NCBI RefSeq assembly: GCF_001667145.1
Contig: NZ_LZIF01000120.1
Location: 1-64,000, forward strand
DNA: 64,000 bases
Direction: 5' to 3'
From: Mycobacterium sp. 852002-51971_SCH5477799-a
Lineage (GTDB): Bacteria > Actinomycetota > Actinomycetes > Mycobacteriales > Mycobacteriaceae
Shown here: positions 41,430 to 49,620 of the stretch, piece by piece
Layout: every line of letters starts with the position of its first letter
Position numbering within the stretch: position 1 is the stretch's first letter
Notes under the pieces: generated by a model
What the model was told of the DNA's origin: nothing
Database searches by the model: none
What the model saw: only the letters and a program-made list of their open reading frames with translations
Position numbers and translations under genes: made by a program

Positions 41430-42356
41430 ATGGGCTGGTACGTCGTGCGCAGGATCGCCGTCATGGTGCCCGTTTTCCTGGGCGCCACCTTGCTCATCTA
41501 CGGCATGGTCTTCCTGCTGCCCGGCGACCCCCTGGCCGCCATCGCCGGGGACCGGCCGCTGACCCCGGCGGTTGCCGCCGCGCTTCGGGCGCGCTATCAC
41601 CTCGACGATCCGTTCATCGTGCAGTATCTGCGCTACCTGGGCGGCGTCGTGCACGGCGACCTGGGCCGCGCCTATTCCGGGTTGCCGGTCAGCGCCGTTC
41701 TGGCACATGCGTTTCCGGTCACGATCCGGCTCGCGCTGATCGCTTTGATCGTGGAGGCCGTGCTGGGCGTCGGGTTTGGCGTGATCTGCGGGCTGCGTCA
41801 AGGGGGGCTGTTCGATGCCACGGTGCTGATTGCCGGGCTGATGATCATCGCGATACCGATCTTCGTCCTGGGCTTTCTGGCCCAGTTCCTGTTTGGGGTC
41901 AAGTTGGGCGTCGCGCCGGTCACCGTCGGCGAACGGGCGACGTTCGTGCGCCTGCTGCTTCCCGGAATCGTCTTGGGCTCTGTCTCGTTCGCCTACGTCG
42001 TACGGTTGACGCGATCCGCCGTGGCGGCCAACGCGCACACCGACTACGTCCGCACCGCCACCGCCAAGGGGTTGTCGCGCCCACGGGTGGTGACCGTGCA
42101 CATCCTGCGCAACTCGCTGATCCCGGTCGTGACCTTCCTGGGCGCCGACCTGGGTGCGCTGATGGGCGGAGCCATTGTGACCGAGGGGATTTTCAACATT
42201 CATGGTGTCGGCGGCGTGCTCTATCAGGCGGTCACCCGGCAGGAAGCGCCGACCGTGGTGTCGATCGTGACGGTGCTGGTCCTGATCTATCTGGTGACCA
42301 ACCTGGCGGTGGATCTGCTCTATGCGGCCCTGGACCCGAGGATCCGCTATGGCTGA
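41430..42356 (+). CDS. dppB: ABC transporter permease DppB (Rv3665c-like)
   Basis: 308 residues with six membrane helices. The N-terminal helix and loop (VVRRIAVMVPVFLGATLLIYG, FLLPGDPL, ALRARYHLDDPFIVQYLRYL) and the EAA loop DYVRTATAKGLSRPRVVTVH are characteristic of DppB/OppB. It forms the membrane channel with DppC. The stop overlaps the dppC start by 8 bases. Confidence 0.95.
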   Translation: MGWYVVRRIAVMVPVFLGATLLIYGMVFLLPGDPLAAIAGDRPLTPAVAAALRARYHLDDPFIVQYLRYLGGVVHGDLGRAYSGLPVSAVLAHAFPVTIRLALIALIVEAVLGVGFGVICGLRQGGLFDATVLIAGLMIIAIPIFVLGFLAQFLFGVKLGVAPVTVGERATFVRLLLPGIVLGSVSFAYVVRLTRSAVAANAHTDYVRTATAKGLSRPRVVTVHILRNSLIPVVTFLGADLGALMGGAIVTEGIFNIHGVGGVLYQAVTRQEAPTVVSIVTVLVLIYLVTNLAVDLLYAALDPRIRYG

Positions 42357-43212
42357 GCATTCCGGCTTTTGGGGCGAGACCTGGCGCAAGCTGCACCGCC
42401 GTCCGAAATTCGTCGTCGCCGCCGTGCTGATCTTCCTCATTCTGCTTGTCGCGCTGTGTCCCTCGTTGTTCACCCACGGCGACCCCAGCTATGCCGATCC
42501 GAGCCAAAGTCTGCGCAGCCCTTCGGCGGCGCACTGGTTCGGCACAGACCTGCAGGGCCACGACATCTACACGCGCACCATCTACGGGGCGCGCGCGTCG
42601 GTGACCGTCGGGCTGGGCGCCACACTGCTGGTCTTCTTCGTCGGCGGGGCGCTGGGCGCATTGGCCGGCTTCTACGGAGGCTGGCTCGACGCGGTCGTCT
42701 CCCGCGTCACCGACATCTTTTTCGGCCTGCCGCTGCTGTTGGCCGCGATCGTCCTCATGCAGGTTCTGCACCATCGCACGGTGTGGACGGTGATCGCCAT
42801 CCTGGCGTTGTTCGGTTGGCCGCAGATAGCCAGGATCGCTCGTGGCGCGGTGCTGGAGGTGCGCGGCAGCGATTATGTGCTCGCGGCCAAAGCGTTGGGG
42901 CTGAGCAGGTTTCAGACGCTGCTGCGTCATGCACTGCCCAACGCGGTGGGACCGGTGATCGCGATGTCCACGATTGCGTTGGGGGCCTTCATCGTCACCG
43001 AGGCCACGCTGTCCTATCTCGGCGTCGGGCTGCCCACCTCGGTGGTCTCGTGGGGTGGCGACATCAACCTCGCCCAGACGCGGCTGCGGGCCGGTTCGCC
43101 CATCCTGTTCTATCCCGCCGGTGCACTGGCGACGACGGTGCTGGCGTTCATGATGATGGGCGACGCCCTGCGCGACGCCCTCGATCCGGCCTCGCGGGCG
43201 AGGCGCGCATGA
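42349..43212 (+). CDS. dppC: ABC transporter permease DppC (Rv3664c-like)
   Basis: 287 residues, starting at an ATG inside the dppB end. The N-terminal OppC_N domain (RPKFVVAAVLIFLILLVALCP) and HWFGTDLQGHDIYTRTIYGAR are the DppC/OppC signature; the EAA loop is DYVLAAKALGLSRFQTLLRH. Six transmembrane segments. It partners DppB and contacts the DppD ATPase. The stop overlaps the dppD ATG by 4 bases. Confidence 0.95.
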   Translation: MAEHSGFWGETWRKLHRRPKFVVAAVLIFLILLVALCPSLFTHGDPSYADPSQSLRSPSAAHWFGTDLQGHDIYTRTIYGARASVTVGLGATLLVFFVGGALGALAGFYGGWLDAVVSRVTDIFFGLPLLLAAIVLMQVLHHRTVWTVIAILALFGWPQIARIARGAVLEVRGSDYVLAAKALGLSRFQTLLRHALPNAVGPVIAMSTIALGAFIVTEATLSYLGVGLPTSVVSWGGDINLAQTRLRAGSPILFYPAGALATTVLAFMMMGDALRDALDPASRARRA

Positions 43213-44819
43213 CCGCGCGTGAGCCACTGTTGAGGGTCGAGGGCCTGGAAGTCAGGTTCGGCAACCACACTCCCGCGGTAGGCGGGGTAGACCTGAGCAT
43301 CCAGCGCGGCCAAACCGTCGCCGTGGTCGGCGAGTCGGGATGCGGAAAATCCACGACGGCTGCCGCGATACTCGGGCTGCTGCCGCCAGGGGGCCGAATC
43401 ACGGCCGGCCGCATCATTTTTGATGGCCTGGACCTCACCTCCGCCGACCGGCGGCTGCTGCGGACGATCCGAGGGCGTCGCATCGGCTACGTGCCTCAAG
43501 ACCCGATGACCAACCTCAACCCTGTGTGGAAGGTCGGCTTTCAAATCTCAGAAGCGTTGCGGATCAACACCGATGGCCGCGCGGACAGGCGTCGGGCGGC
43601 GGAGCTGCTCGCCCAGGCCGGCATGTCGGATCCTGCGAAGCAGGCCGTTAAGTATCCGCACCAATTGTCGGGCGGCATGTGCCAGCGCGCGCTGATCGCC
43701 ATCGGTTTGGCGGGCCGCCCGCAGTTGCTGATCGCCGACGAACCGACATCGGCCCTCGACGTCACGGTGCAACGGCAGGTGCTCGATCACCTCGCGCGCC
43801 TCACCGACGAGCTGGGCACCGGGCTGCTGCTGATCACGCACGATCTGGCCCTGGCCGCCGAACGGTCGGAGCGGATCGTCGTCATCCATCGCGGCGTCGT
43901 GGTGGAATCCGGTGCCGCACATACTATTTTGCGCAATCCGCAACATGAGTACACGCAGCGTTTGGTGGCCGCGGCCCCGGCACTGGCGCGCGGGAGCCGG
44001 CCGGTCGCCGCCCGGACCGACGACATCCTCATCGGCTCGGATCTCACCAAGGTCTACCGGGATTCGCACGGCGCACCGTGGCGGCGTGGCGAGTTCCGCG
44101 CCGTCGACGCGGTGTCGTTCCGGCTGCAGCGGGCCCGCACCCTGGCTATCGTCGGTGAATCCGGCTCCGGCAAGTCGACGGTGGCCCGCATGGCGCTGGG
44201 TCTGCTCCGACCCACCTCCGGCACCGTCGTTTTCGATGGCACGCCGATCTCCGACGGCATGGGCCGGGAGGCCATGATGGCCTTTCGCCGGCGCGTGCAG
44301 CCGGTGTTCCAAAACCCCTACAGCAGCCTGGATCCCATGTACTCGGTCTTTCGCGCCATCGAGGAGCCGCTGCGCGTTCACCGCGTCGGTGACCGCAAAC
44401 ACCGCGAGAAAGCCGTGCGCGAACTCGTCGACCAGGTGGCGCTGCCGTCGTCGGTGCTGAGCAGGTTGCCACGTGAGCTGTCTGGCGGCCAACGCCAGCG
44501 GGTCGCGATCGCGCGGGCGCTGGCGTTGCGGCCGGACGTCCTGGTGTGTGACGAGGCGGTGTCGGCACTCGACGTCTTGGTACAAGCGCAGATACTCGAC
44601 TTGCTGGCGCAGCTGCAGGCCGAACTCGGCCTGGCCTACCTGTTCATCAGCCACGACCTGGCGGTGATCCGGCAGATCGCCGACGACGTCCTGGTCATGC
44701 GGGCGGGCCGCGTCGTGGAGCAGGCGCCCACCGAGCGCCTGTTCATCGCCCCCGGGCACGAATACACCCGGCAGTTGCTGGACGCCATCCCGCATGCCCG
44801 AAGACCCCGACGGGGATAG
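43209..44819 (+). CDS. dppD: Double ABC ATPase DppD (Rv3663c-like)
   Basis: 536 residues with two fused nucleotide-binding domains, replacing the separate DppD and DppF of many bacteria. Domain 1: GESGCGKST, LSGGMCQRALIAIGLA, LLIADEPTSALD. Domain 2 (from about 280): GESGSGKSTVARMALG, LSGGQRQRVAIARALAL, LVCDEAVSALD, FISHDLAVI. The first signature has Cys where Arg or Gln is usual (GGMCQR), and the second Walker B ends in DEAVSALD. It energises peptide or heme import through DppBC. Confidence 0.95.
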   Translation: MTAREPLLRVEGLEVRFGNHTPAVGGVDLSIQRGQTVAVVGESGCGKSTTAAAILGLLPPGGRITAGRIIFDGLDLTSADRRLLRTIRGRRIGYVPQDPMTNLNPVWKVGFQISEALRINTDGRADRRRAAELLAQAGMSDPAKQAVKYPHQLSGGMCQRALIAIGLAGRPQLLIADEPTSALDVTVQRQVLDHLARLTDELGTGLLLITHDLALAAERSERIVVIHRGVVVESGAAHTILRNPQHEYTQRLVAAAPALARGSRPVAARTDDILIGSDLTKVYRDSHGAPWRRGEFRAVDAVSFRLQRARTLAIVGESGSGKSTVARMALGLLRPTSGTVVFDGTPISDGMGREAMMAFRRRVQPVFQNPYSSLDPMYSVFRAIEEPLRVHRVGDRKHREKAVRELVDQVALPSSVLSRLPRELSGGQRQRVAIARALALRPDVLVCDEAVSALDVLVQAQILDLLAQLQAELGLAYLFISHDLAVIRQIADDVLVMRAGRVVEQAPTERLFIAPGHEYTRQLLDAIPHARRPRRG

Positions 44820-44830
44820 GTTGTGAAGTT

Positions 44831-45589
44831 GTGACAGCCGACCCGCTGGCCCCCCTGATGGCACTGCCCGGCGTCGCCGAGGCCAGCGACCGGGCCCGCG
44901 ACGCGCTGGGGCGTGCCCACCGCCACCGCGCCAACCTGCGAGGATGGCCGGTGACCGCCGCCGAGGCGGCGCTGCGGGCGGCGCGCGCGTCGTCGGTGCT
45001 GGACGGCGGCCCCGTTCGGCTGGAGGACCTCGCCGATGCCGGGCAGATCAGCGATCCGGTGTTCGGGGGAGCGCTGCGGGTCGCCCAGGAGCTGGAGGGC
45101 GGCGAGGGTCCGCTGGTGCGGACCTGGGAGCGGGCACCCCTGCAGGCACTGGCGCGCTTGCACATGCTGGCCGCCGCGGACTTGGCCGACGAGGATCGAC
45201 TGGGACGACCACGTCCCGACAGCGACGTGCGGGCGCGTCTGGCATTGCTGGCGGACATCGTTGGTGGGCGCACCCAGGTCCCGGCGCCGGTGGTCGCCGC
45301 CGTCGCGCACGGAGAACTGCTGGCTCTGCGGCCTTTTGGCAGCGCGGACGGCGTGGTGGCACGCGCAGTGGCGCGATTGGTCACCATCGCCAGCGGGCTG
45401 GACCCACATGGGCTGGGAGTTCCCGAGGTCAGTTGGATGCGTCAACCCGCCGCGTATCGCGACGCCGCGCAGGAATTCGCCGAAGGCACACCGCGGGGTG
45501 TCGGAGCCTGGCTGGTGCTGTGTTGCCGTGCGATGAAAGCCGGTGCGCAGGAGGCTGTGTCGATCGCCGACGCGATGTCGAACCGATAG
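44831..45589 (+). CDS. Conserved protein with a degenerate Fic-like motif (Rv3662c-like)
   Basis: 252 residues from a GTG. Length and position match Rv3662c. The protein is almost all helical and Ala-rich: VTAAEAALRAARASSVLDGG, LVRTWERAPLQALARLHMLA, VVAAVAHGELLALRPFGSAD, GVVARAVARLVTIASGLDPH. The segment LRPFGSADGVVARAV lies where Fic proteins have HPFxDGNGRxxR, and the preceding AAVAHGELLAL is the matching helix. The catalytic His is Arg and the GNGR loop is altered, so AMP transfer is unlikely; the fold assignment is inference. It starts 11 bases after dppD, so it may be co-transcribed. Confidence 0.8.
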   Translation: MTADPLAPLMALPGVAEASDRARDALGRAHRHRANLRGWPVTAAEAALRAARASSVLDGGPVRLEDLADAGQISDPVFGGALRVAQELEGGEGPLVRTWERAPLQALARLHMLAAADLADEDRLGRPRPDSDVRARLALLADIVGGRTQVPAPVVAAVAHGELLALRPFGSADGVVARAVARLVTIASGLDPHGLGVPEVSWMRQPAAYRDAAQEFAEGTPRGVGAWLVLCCRAMKAGAQEAVSIADAMSNR

Positions 45590-45636
45590 CTGGAGCGGTT
45601 GCCGACCGCCAGGGAAGTGGCACCGGAAAGGGACCG

Positions 45637-45952
45637 GAAAATGCAGAGCGGGCGACGTTCCGAATGTTCGGTCCGCCGCCCGCTAGCACGGGACTCGGTT
45701 ACCAAGCGTGCATCTCGGGGCTGCGTGGGTTGGCCTCGGCGATCTCACGACGCTTACCGGTTGCGACCCCACCCAAAGGGCCGTCGACACCTTCCGCATT
45801 TCGCAATATCGCAGGCCCGCAACACTTCTGCCATTTTCGCGGCTATGACTCCGCGTGGGTGCCGAGCACCGTGCTGGGCGCCCGGGTCGGGAGGACGAAC
45901 CTTCTCTTCCGGCTCGACCTTGGCCTCACCGGGCTTCCGTGGTTCCTTTGTA
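45637..45952 (-). ncRNA. Ms1/MTS2823 small RNA (core RNA polymerase-binding)
   Basis: The 460-base gap between the Rv3662c-like and Rv3661-like genes has no credible ORF. H37Rv encodes the very abundant about 300-nt RNA MTS2823 (Ms1) in this same interval, on the strand of Rv3661, which is the minus strand here. The minus strand ends in a strong hairpin followed by CATTTTCC, consistent with a transcript ending near 45637. Ms1 binds RNA polymerase lacking sigma factor and peaks in stationary phase. The 5' end near 45952 is estimated from length; no clear -10 was identified. Confidence 0.75.
45647..45684 (-). terminator. Terminator hairpin of the Ms1/MTS2823 RNA
   Basis: Outer stem AGCGGGCG / CGCCCGCT (45647-45654 with 45677-45684) encloses an inner CCGAA/TTCGG hairpin. 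On the minus strand it is followed by CTGCATTTTCC, giving a short U-tract. Confidence 0.75.
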
Positions 45953-46049
45953 CTACTAGACCCCTAGCTCAGCAAGGCCCAATTGCGAATAGCGCCGAAT
46001 CCGTTTTGTGTTGCCGGTTCAGCGAGTTTGCTGTCCCGTCCCGCTCGGC

Positions 46050-46907
46050 TCAGAACGCGTAGCGGCGCAACAACGAATACGTGACTGCGCCGGCCGCCAG
46101 CGCGCTGACACCCACCGCCGCCGTGGTGGCGATGGCGGCGCCGGAGGGCGCCGGGATGCGGTCGCGCAAGGACACCGGCCGGGAGAACGACATCACCGGC
46201 CACCCGCGTTCCACGGCTTCCCTGCGCAGCCCGCGGTCGGGATTCACGACGCTGGGATGGCCGACGGACTCGAGCATCGGGAGATCGGTGACCGAGTCCG
46301 AGTACGCGTAGCAGTGTTCCAGCGGGTAGCCCTCGCGCGCGGCCAGTTCGCGGATGGCTTGCACCTTGCCCTCGCCGTAGCAGTAGAACGCGATCTCGCC
46401 GGTGTACCGACCGTCCTCGACGACCATCCGGGTTGCCATCGCGTGGGTGGCGCCCAGGGCGCGGGCGATCGGGGCGACGATCTCTTCGCCGGAGGCCGAC
46501 ACCACCACGACGTCACGCCCGCACAACTTGTGGGCCGCGATCAGGTCGGCGGCTTCGGCGAACACCAGCGGAGTGACGATGTCATGCAGCGTCTCGTTGA
46601 CGATCGACTTGACCTGTTCGACGTCCCAGCCGGTGCACATATTGGTCATGTGGGCGCGCATCCGATCCATCTGGTCATGATCAGCACCGGAGAGCAGATA
46701 GATGAACTGGGCGTAGCTGGACTTGAGCACGGCGCGGCGGTTGAGCAGGCCCTGATTGAAAAACGGTTTGCTGAAGGCCAGGGTGCTGGACTTGGCGATG
46801 ATCGTCTTGTCCAGGTCGAAGAAGGCCGCCGTGCGGGCGTGGGGGGCGGCGATTGCCGCAGATTGGTCCGAGGCCGACGGCTCCGCGGTGGGGTCGAAGA
46901 CGGTCAC
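46050..46907 (-). CDS. HAD-IB family hydrolase (Rv3661-like)
   Basis: 285 residues from a GTG (VTVFDPTAEPSA), chosen because the Mtb protein begins with a similar MTV; the longer frame from 47009 adds non-conserved sequence. HAD motifs: AAFFDLDKTIIAKSS, VVVVSASGEEIVAPIA, and YAYSDSVTDLPMLESVGHPSVVNPD. The SerB/HAD-IB type acts on small phosphate esters; a C-terminal helix (AIATTAAVGVSALAAGAVTYSLL) probably inserts into the membrane. The two flanking small RNAs (6C on one side, Ms1 on the other) match the H37Rv layout. Confidence 0.93.
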   Translation of the reverse strand: MTVFDPTAEPSASDQSAAIAAPHARTAAFFDLDKTIIAKSSTLAFSKPFFNQGLLNRRAVLKSSYAQFIYLLSGADHDQMDRMRAHMTNMCTGWDVEQVKSIVNETLHDIVTPLVFAEAADLIAAHKLCGRDVVVVSASGEEIVAPIARALGATHAMATRMVVEDGRYTGEIAFYCYGEGKVQAIRELAAREGYPLEHCYAYSDSVTDLPMLESVGHPSVVNPDRGLRREAVERGWPVMSFSRPVSLRDRIPAPSGAAIATTAAVGVSALAAGAVTYSLLRRYAF

Positions 46908-47033
46908 CGACCCAGCATAGGTCGGCGATCGCGCGGGCGGCGGTCCCGCACCGGAAAATCGCCGCTCAGGGGTTCGGGCGGCTTGATTAGCAGTGTTTAC
47001 GCGGCTCAAGCTGTTTTTTCAGCAAATGCGCTC

Positions 47034-47064
47034 TTGCGTTACTCCGGCTTGGCATGTGTATAGT
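47034..47064 (+). promoter_or_regulatory. Promoter of the 6C RNA
   Basis: TTGCGT (47034-47039) and TATAGT (47059-47064) are spaced by 19 bases, which is long but compensated by a strong -10. A palindrome AGTAA-GCA-TTACT (47062-47074) spans the start point and could be an operator. Confidence 0.6.
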
Positions 47065-47070
47065 AAGCAT

Positions 47071-47170
47071 TACTCGGCCTGAGCCGAGGGTGTATCAGCC
47101 CGACCCCCCGGGGCTGATGCACGACGACCCTCGCCTCCTCCCCCCCTGGCGGGGGTCGTCCCATTTCTAC
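47071..47170 (+). ncRNA. 6C (B11) small RNA
   Basis: Three hairpins follow the TATAGT box: CTCGGC-CTGA-GCCGAG (47073-47088); ATCAGCCC / GGGCTGAT (47094-47118) with six C in its loop; and GACGACCC-T-CGCC / GGCG-G-GGGTCGTC (47123-47160) with a run of seven C in its loop, followed by CCATTTCT. Two hairpins with at least six C in their loops define the 6C RNA family of actinobacteria. In H37Rv it lies between Rv3660c and Rv3661, exactly as here. 6C pairs through its C-rich loops with G-rich sites in mRNAs such as panD and dnaB, and overexpression slows growth. Confidence 0.92.
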
Positions 47171-47344
47171 GGTCAGTTGTTCTCGCCGCACGGCGCCAAG
47201 CCCGGCTCTCGGTGCGTTGCGGGGCAGCATGCGCGTCGTCGCTGGCGGGGTGCCCTCGCGGTGGCTTTGTGCACACTCGCGTCTCTATCCACAAATCCGC
47301 GTTTGGGACTGTCGTGCCAAGGTCACGAGGCGCACAGTGGTCGG

Positions 47345-48460
47345 GTGGCTAGCGGCTCCGGAGTTGATGCGGCGGGTTCCGCGGGTGTCTTGGCGGCCTT
47401 GGCCGAGCCCGACGTGCGCGCCGAGTTGGATCGAGTGGCGGCAGCAGCCGGTATCCGAGTGGTGCACGCCAGTGACGCGTCTCCAATCAGTCGCAAGAGT
47501 TGGGCGGCGGCTGCGGCCGTCGTGTTGGACGCGCGGGCCGCGGCGCGCTGCCGCGGATGGGCGCTGCCGCGCCGCGATCACGTGATCGTGCTGACGGTGC
47601 TCGAACCGGAGACGTCGACGTGGGCGGCCGCCGTCGGGGTCGGTGCCGAGCATGTGTTGCGGCTGCCCGCGCAGGAAGCGGATCTGGTGGGCGCACTGGC
47701 CGAAGCCGCCGAATCGTCGCGCGACGACGGGTCACGCGGCCACGCCGTCGCCGTCATCGGGGGCTGCGGCGGAGCCGGCGCCTCCCTGCTTGCGGTCGCC
47801 TTGGCGCAGGCCGCCACCGACGCGCTGTTGGTGGATCTCGACCCGTGGGGTGGCGGCCTCGATTTGTTGCTGGGCGGCGAAACCGCGCCGGGGCTGCGCT
47901 GGCCGGATTTGGCGTTGCAGGGTGGGCGGCTCAACTGGTCGGCCGTCCGCGATGCGTTACCCCGGCACCGCGGAGTCAGCGTGCTGTCCGGCACGCGGCG
48001 CGGTTATGAGTTGGACGCCGGACCGGTGCACGCCGTCGTCGACGCCGGCCGGCGCGGCGCGGTCAGCGTCGTCTGCGACCTTCCCCGTCGTCTCACCGAC
48101 GCCACCCGAGCCGCATTGAACGCCGCCGACCTGGTGGTCGTCGTCAGCCGCTGTGACGTGCGGGCATGCGCGGCGACCGGTGCGCTCGCTCCGGTCCTGG
48201 CGTCCATGAACCCCAATGTCGGTCTGGTGGTGCGCGGCCCGTCACCCGCGGGATTGCGGGCGGCCGAGATCGCCGAGATCGCGGGCCTGCCGCTGCTGGC
48301 CTCCATCAAAGCCCAGGCCCGACTCGTAGAGCAGATCGATCGCGGTGGTCTGCGGCTAGGGCGACGCTCGGCTCTTGTGATGGCGGCGCAGCAAGTGCTC
48401 GGCATGCTCCCGCCCGCAGGTGCGCGACGGCGGCCGGGACGGAATGGCAAGGCGGCGTGA
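47345..48460 (+). CDS. ssd: Septum site-determining/TadZ-like ATPase homologue Ssd (Rv3660c-like)
   Basis: 371 residues from a GTG (VASGSGVDAAGS); longer starts reach back into the 6C RNA. A receiver-like N-terminal region (about 20-130) precedes a MinD/ParA-like domain: VAVIGGCGGAGASLLAVALA is a degenerate Walker A without the signature Lys, followed by LLVDLDPWGGGLDLLLGG and SVVCDLPRRLTDA. This is the TadZ/CpaE layout that places pilus machinery at the pole; in Mtb it was described as the cell-division regulator Ssd. It overlaps tadA by GTGA and heads the tad operon. Confidence 0.9.
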   Translation: MASGSGVDAAGSAGVLAALAEPDVRAELDRVAAAAGIRVVHASDASPISRKSWAAAAAVVLDARAAARCRGWALPRRDHVIVLTVLEPETSTWAAAVGVGAEHVLRLPAQEADLVGALAEAAESSRDDGSRGHAVAVIGGCGGAGASLLAVALAQAATDALLVDLDPWGGGLDLLLGGETAPGLRWPDLALQGGRLNWSAVRDALPRHRGVSVLSGTRRGYELDAGPVHAVVDAGRRGAVSVVCDLPRRLTDATRAALNAADLVVVVSRCDVRACAATGALAPVLASMNPNVGLVVRGPSPAGLRAAEIAEIAGLPLLASIKAQARLVEQIDRGGLRLGRRSALVMAAQQVLGMLPPAGARRRPGRNGKAA

Positions 48461-49620
48461 GCGGTTCGCTGATCGAACGTGTCCGGGAGCGACTGGCCGG
48501 CGAGGCCGGCCCCCTGGGGCCGGCCGTGGTGGCCGCCGCGATCCGCGCCGAGTCCGGCGGGATGCTCGGCGACACCGAGGTGCTGGCCAATCTGCGGGTA
48601 CTGCAGACCGAGCTCACCGGTGCGGGCATCCTCGATCCGCTGCTTTGCGCGGACGGGACGACCGATGTCCTGGTCACGGCACCGGATGCCGTGTGGGTCG
48701 ACGACGGGGCGGGCCTGCGGCGCACCGAGATTCGCTTTCCGGACGAAGCGGCGGTGCGGCGGCTGGCGCAGCGGTTGGCGCTGGCCGCCGGCCGCCGCCT
48801 GGACGACGCGCAACCTTGGGTGGACGGGGAGCTGACCGGCATGGGCGCCGGCGGGTTCGCGGTGCGGCTGCACGCGATATTGCCGCCGGTGGCGGCCGCG
48901 GGCACGTGTATTTCGCTGCGTGTCCTGCGACCCGCCAGTCAGGAGCTGGCGGCGTTGATTGCCGCCGGTGCGATCGAGCCCGCGGCCGCCGCACTGGTCA
49001 CCGGGATCGTCGACGCCCGGCTGGCATTCCTGATCAGCGGAGGTACCGGGGCCGGCAAGACGACGCTGCTCGCCGCGATGCTCGGTGCCGTGCCGCCGAC
49101 GGAACGGATCGTCTGCGTCGAGGATGCCGCGGAGCTGGCGCCGCGGCATCCGCATTTGGTGAAGCTGGTCGCCCGGTGCGCCAACATCGAAGGCGTCGGC
49201 GAGATTCCGGTACGCCAGCTGGTCCGGCAGGCGCTGCGGATGCGGCCCGACCGCATCGTGATCGGCGAGGTCAGGGGCGCCGAAGTGGTGGACTTGCTTG
49301 CCGCGTTGAACACCGGCCACGACGGCGGGGCGGGCACCGTGCACGCCAACAACCCCGCGGAAGTACCCGCCCGCCTCGAGGCATTGGGTGCGCTCGGCGG
49401 CCTCGATCGCGACGCGCTGCACAGCCAACTCGCCGCCGCCGTGCAGGTGCTGTTGCATGTCGAGCGCGACCGCACCGGGCGGCGACGGCTCAGCGAAATC
49501 GCTGCGCTACACCGCGATCAAGGCCAGGTTCGCGCGGTCACCGTGTGGCATGCGGACCGGGGAATGACGGACGCCGCCCCCCAACTGCGGCGCCTGCTGC
49601 ACAGCAGGATGCCGGCGTGA
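48457..49620 (+). CDS. tadA: Tad pilus secretion ATPase TadA/CpaF (Rv3659c-like)
   Basis: 387 residues. The start is the GTG in the GTGA overlap with ssd. CpaF features: GILDPLLCADGTTDVLVTA (N-terminal domain), LISGGTGAGKTTLLAAML (Walker A), RIVCVEDAAELAP (Asp box), MRPDRIVIGEVRGAEVVDLL (Walker B), ALNTGHDGGAGTVHANN (His box). It powers assembly of Flp/Tad pili at the inner membrane. The C-terminus is on a GTGA overlap with tadB. Confidence 0.93.
   Translation: MSGSLIERVRERLAGEAGPLGPAVVAAAIRAESGGMLGDTEVLANLRVLQTELTGAGILDPLLCADGTTDVLVTAPDAVWVDDGAGLRRTEIRFPDEAAVRRLAQRLALAAGRRLDDAQPWVDGELTGMGAGGFAVRLHAILPPVAAAGTCISLRVLRPASQELAALIAAGAIEPAAAALVTGIVDARLAFLISGGTGAGKTTLLAAMLGAVPPTERIVCVEDAAELAPRHPHLVKLVARCANIEGVGEIPVRQLVRQALRMRPDRIVIGEVRGAEVVDLLAALNTGHDGGAGTVHANNPAEVPARLEALGALGGLDRDALHSQLAAAVQVLLHVERDRTGRRRLSEIAALHRDQGQVRAVTVWHADRGMTDAAPQLRRLLHSRMPA

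Noticed and set aside
45599..45967. Arg/Ser-rich 122-residue frame downstream of the Rv3662c-like gene
   Set aside because: Low-complexity translation in the region of the Ms1 RNA; no ribosome binding site or similarity.
47054..47344. N-terminal extension of ssd through the 6C RNA
   Set aside because: The DNA folds into the 6C hairpins and the extra translation lacks conservation; the GTG at 47345 fits the family.
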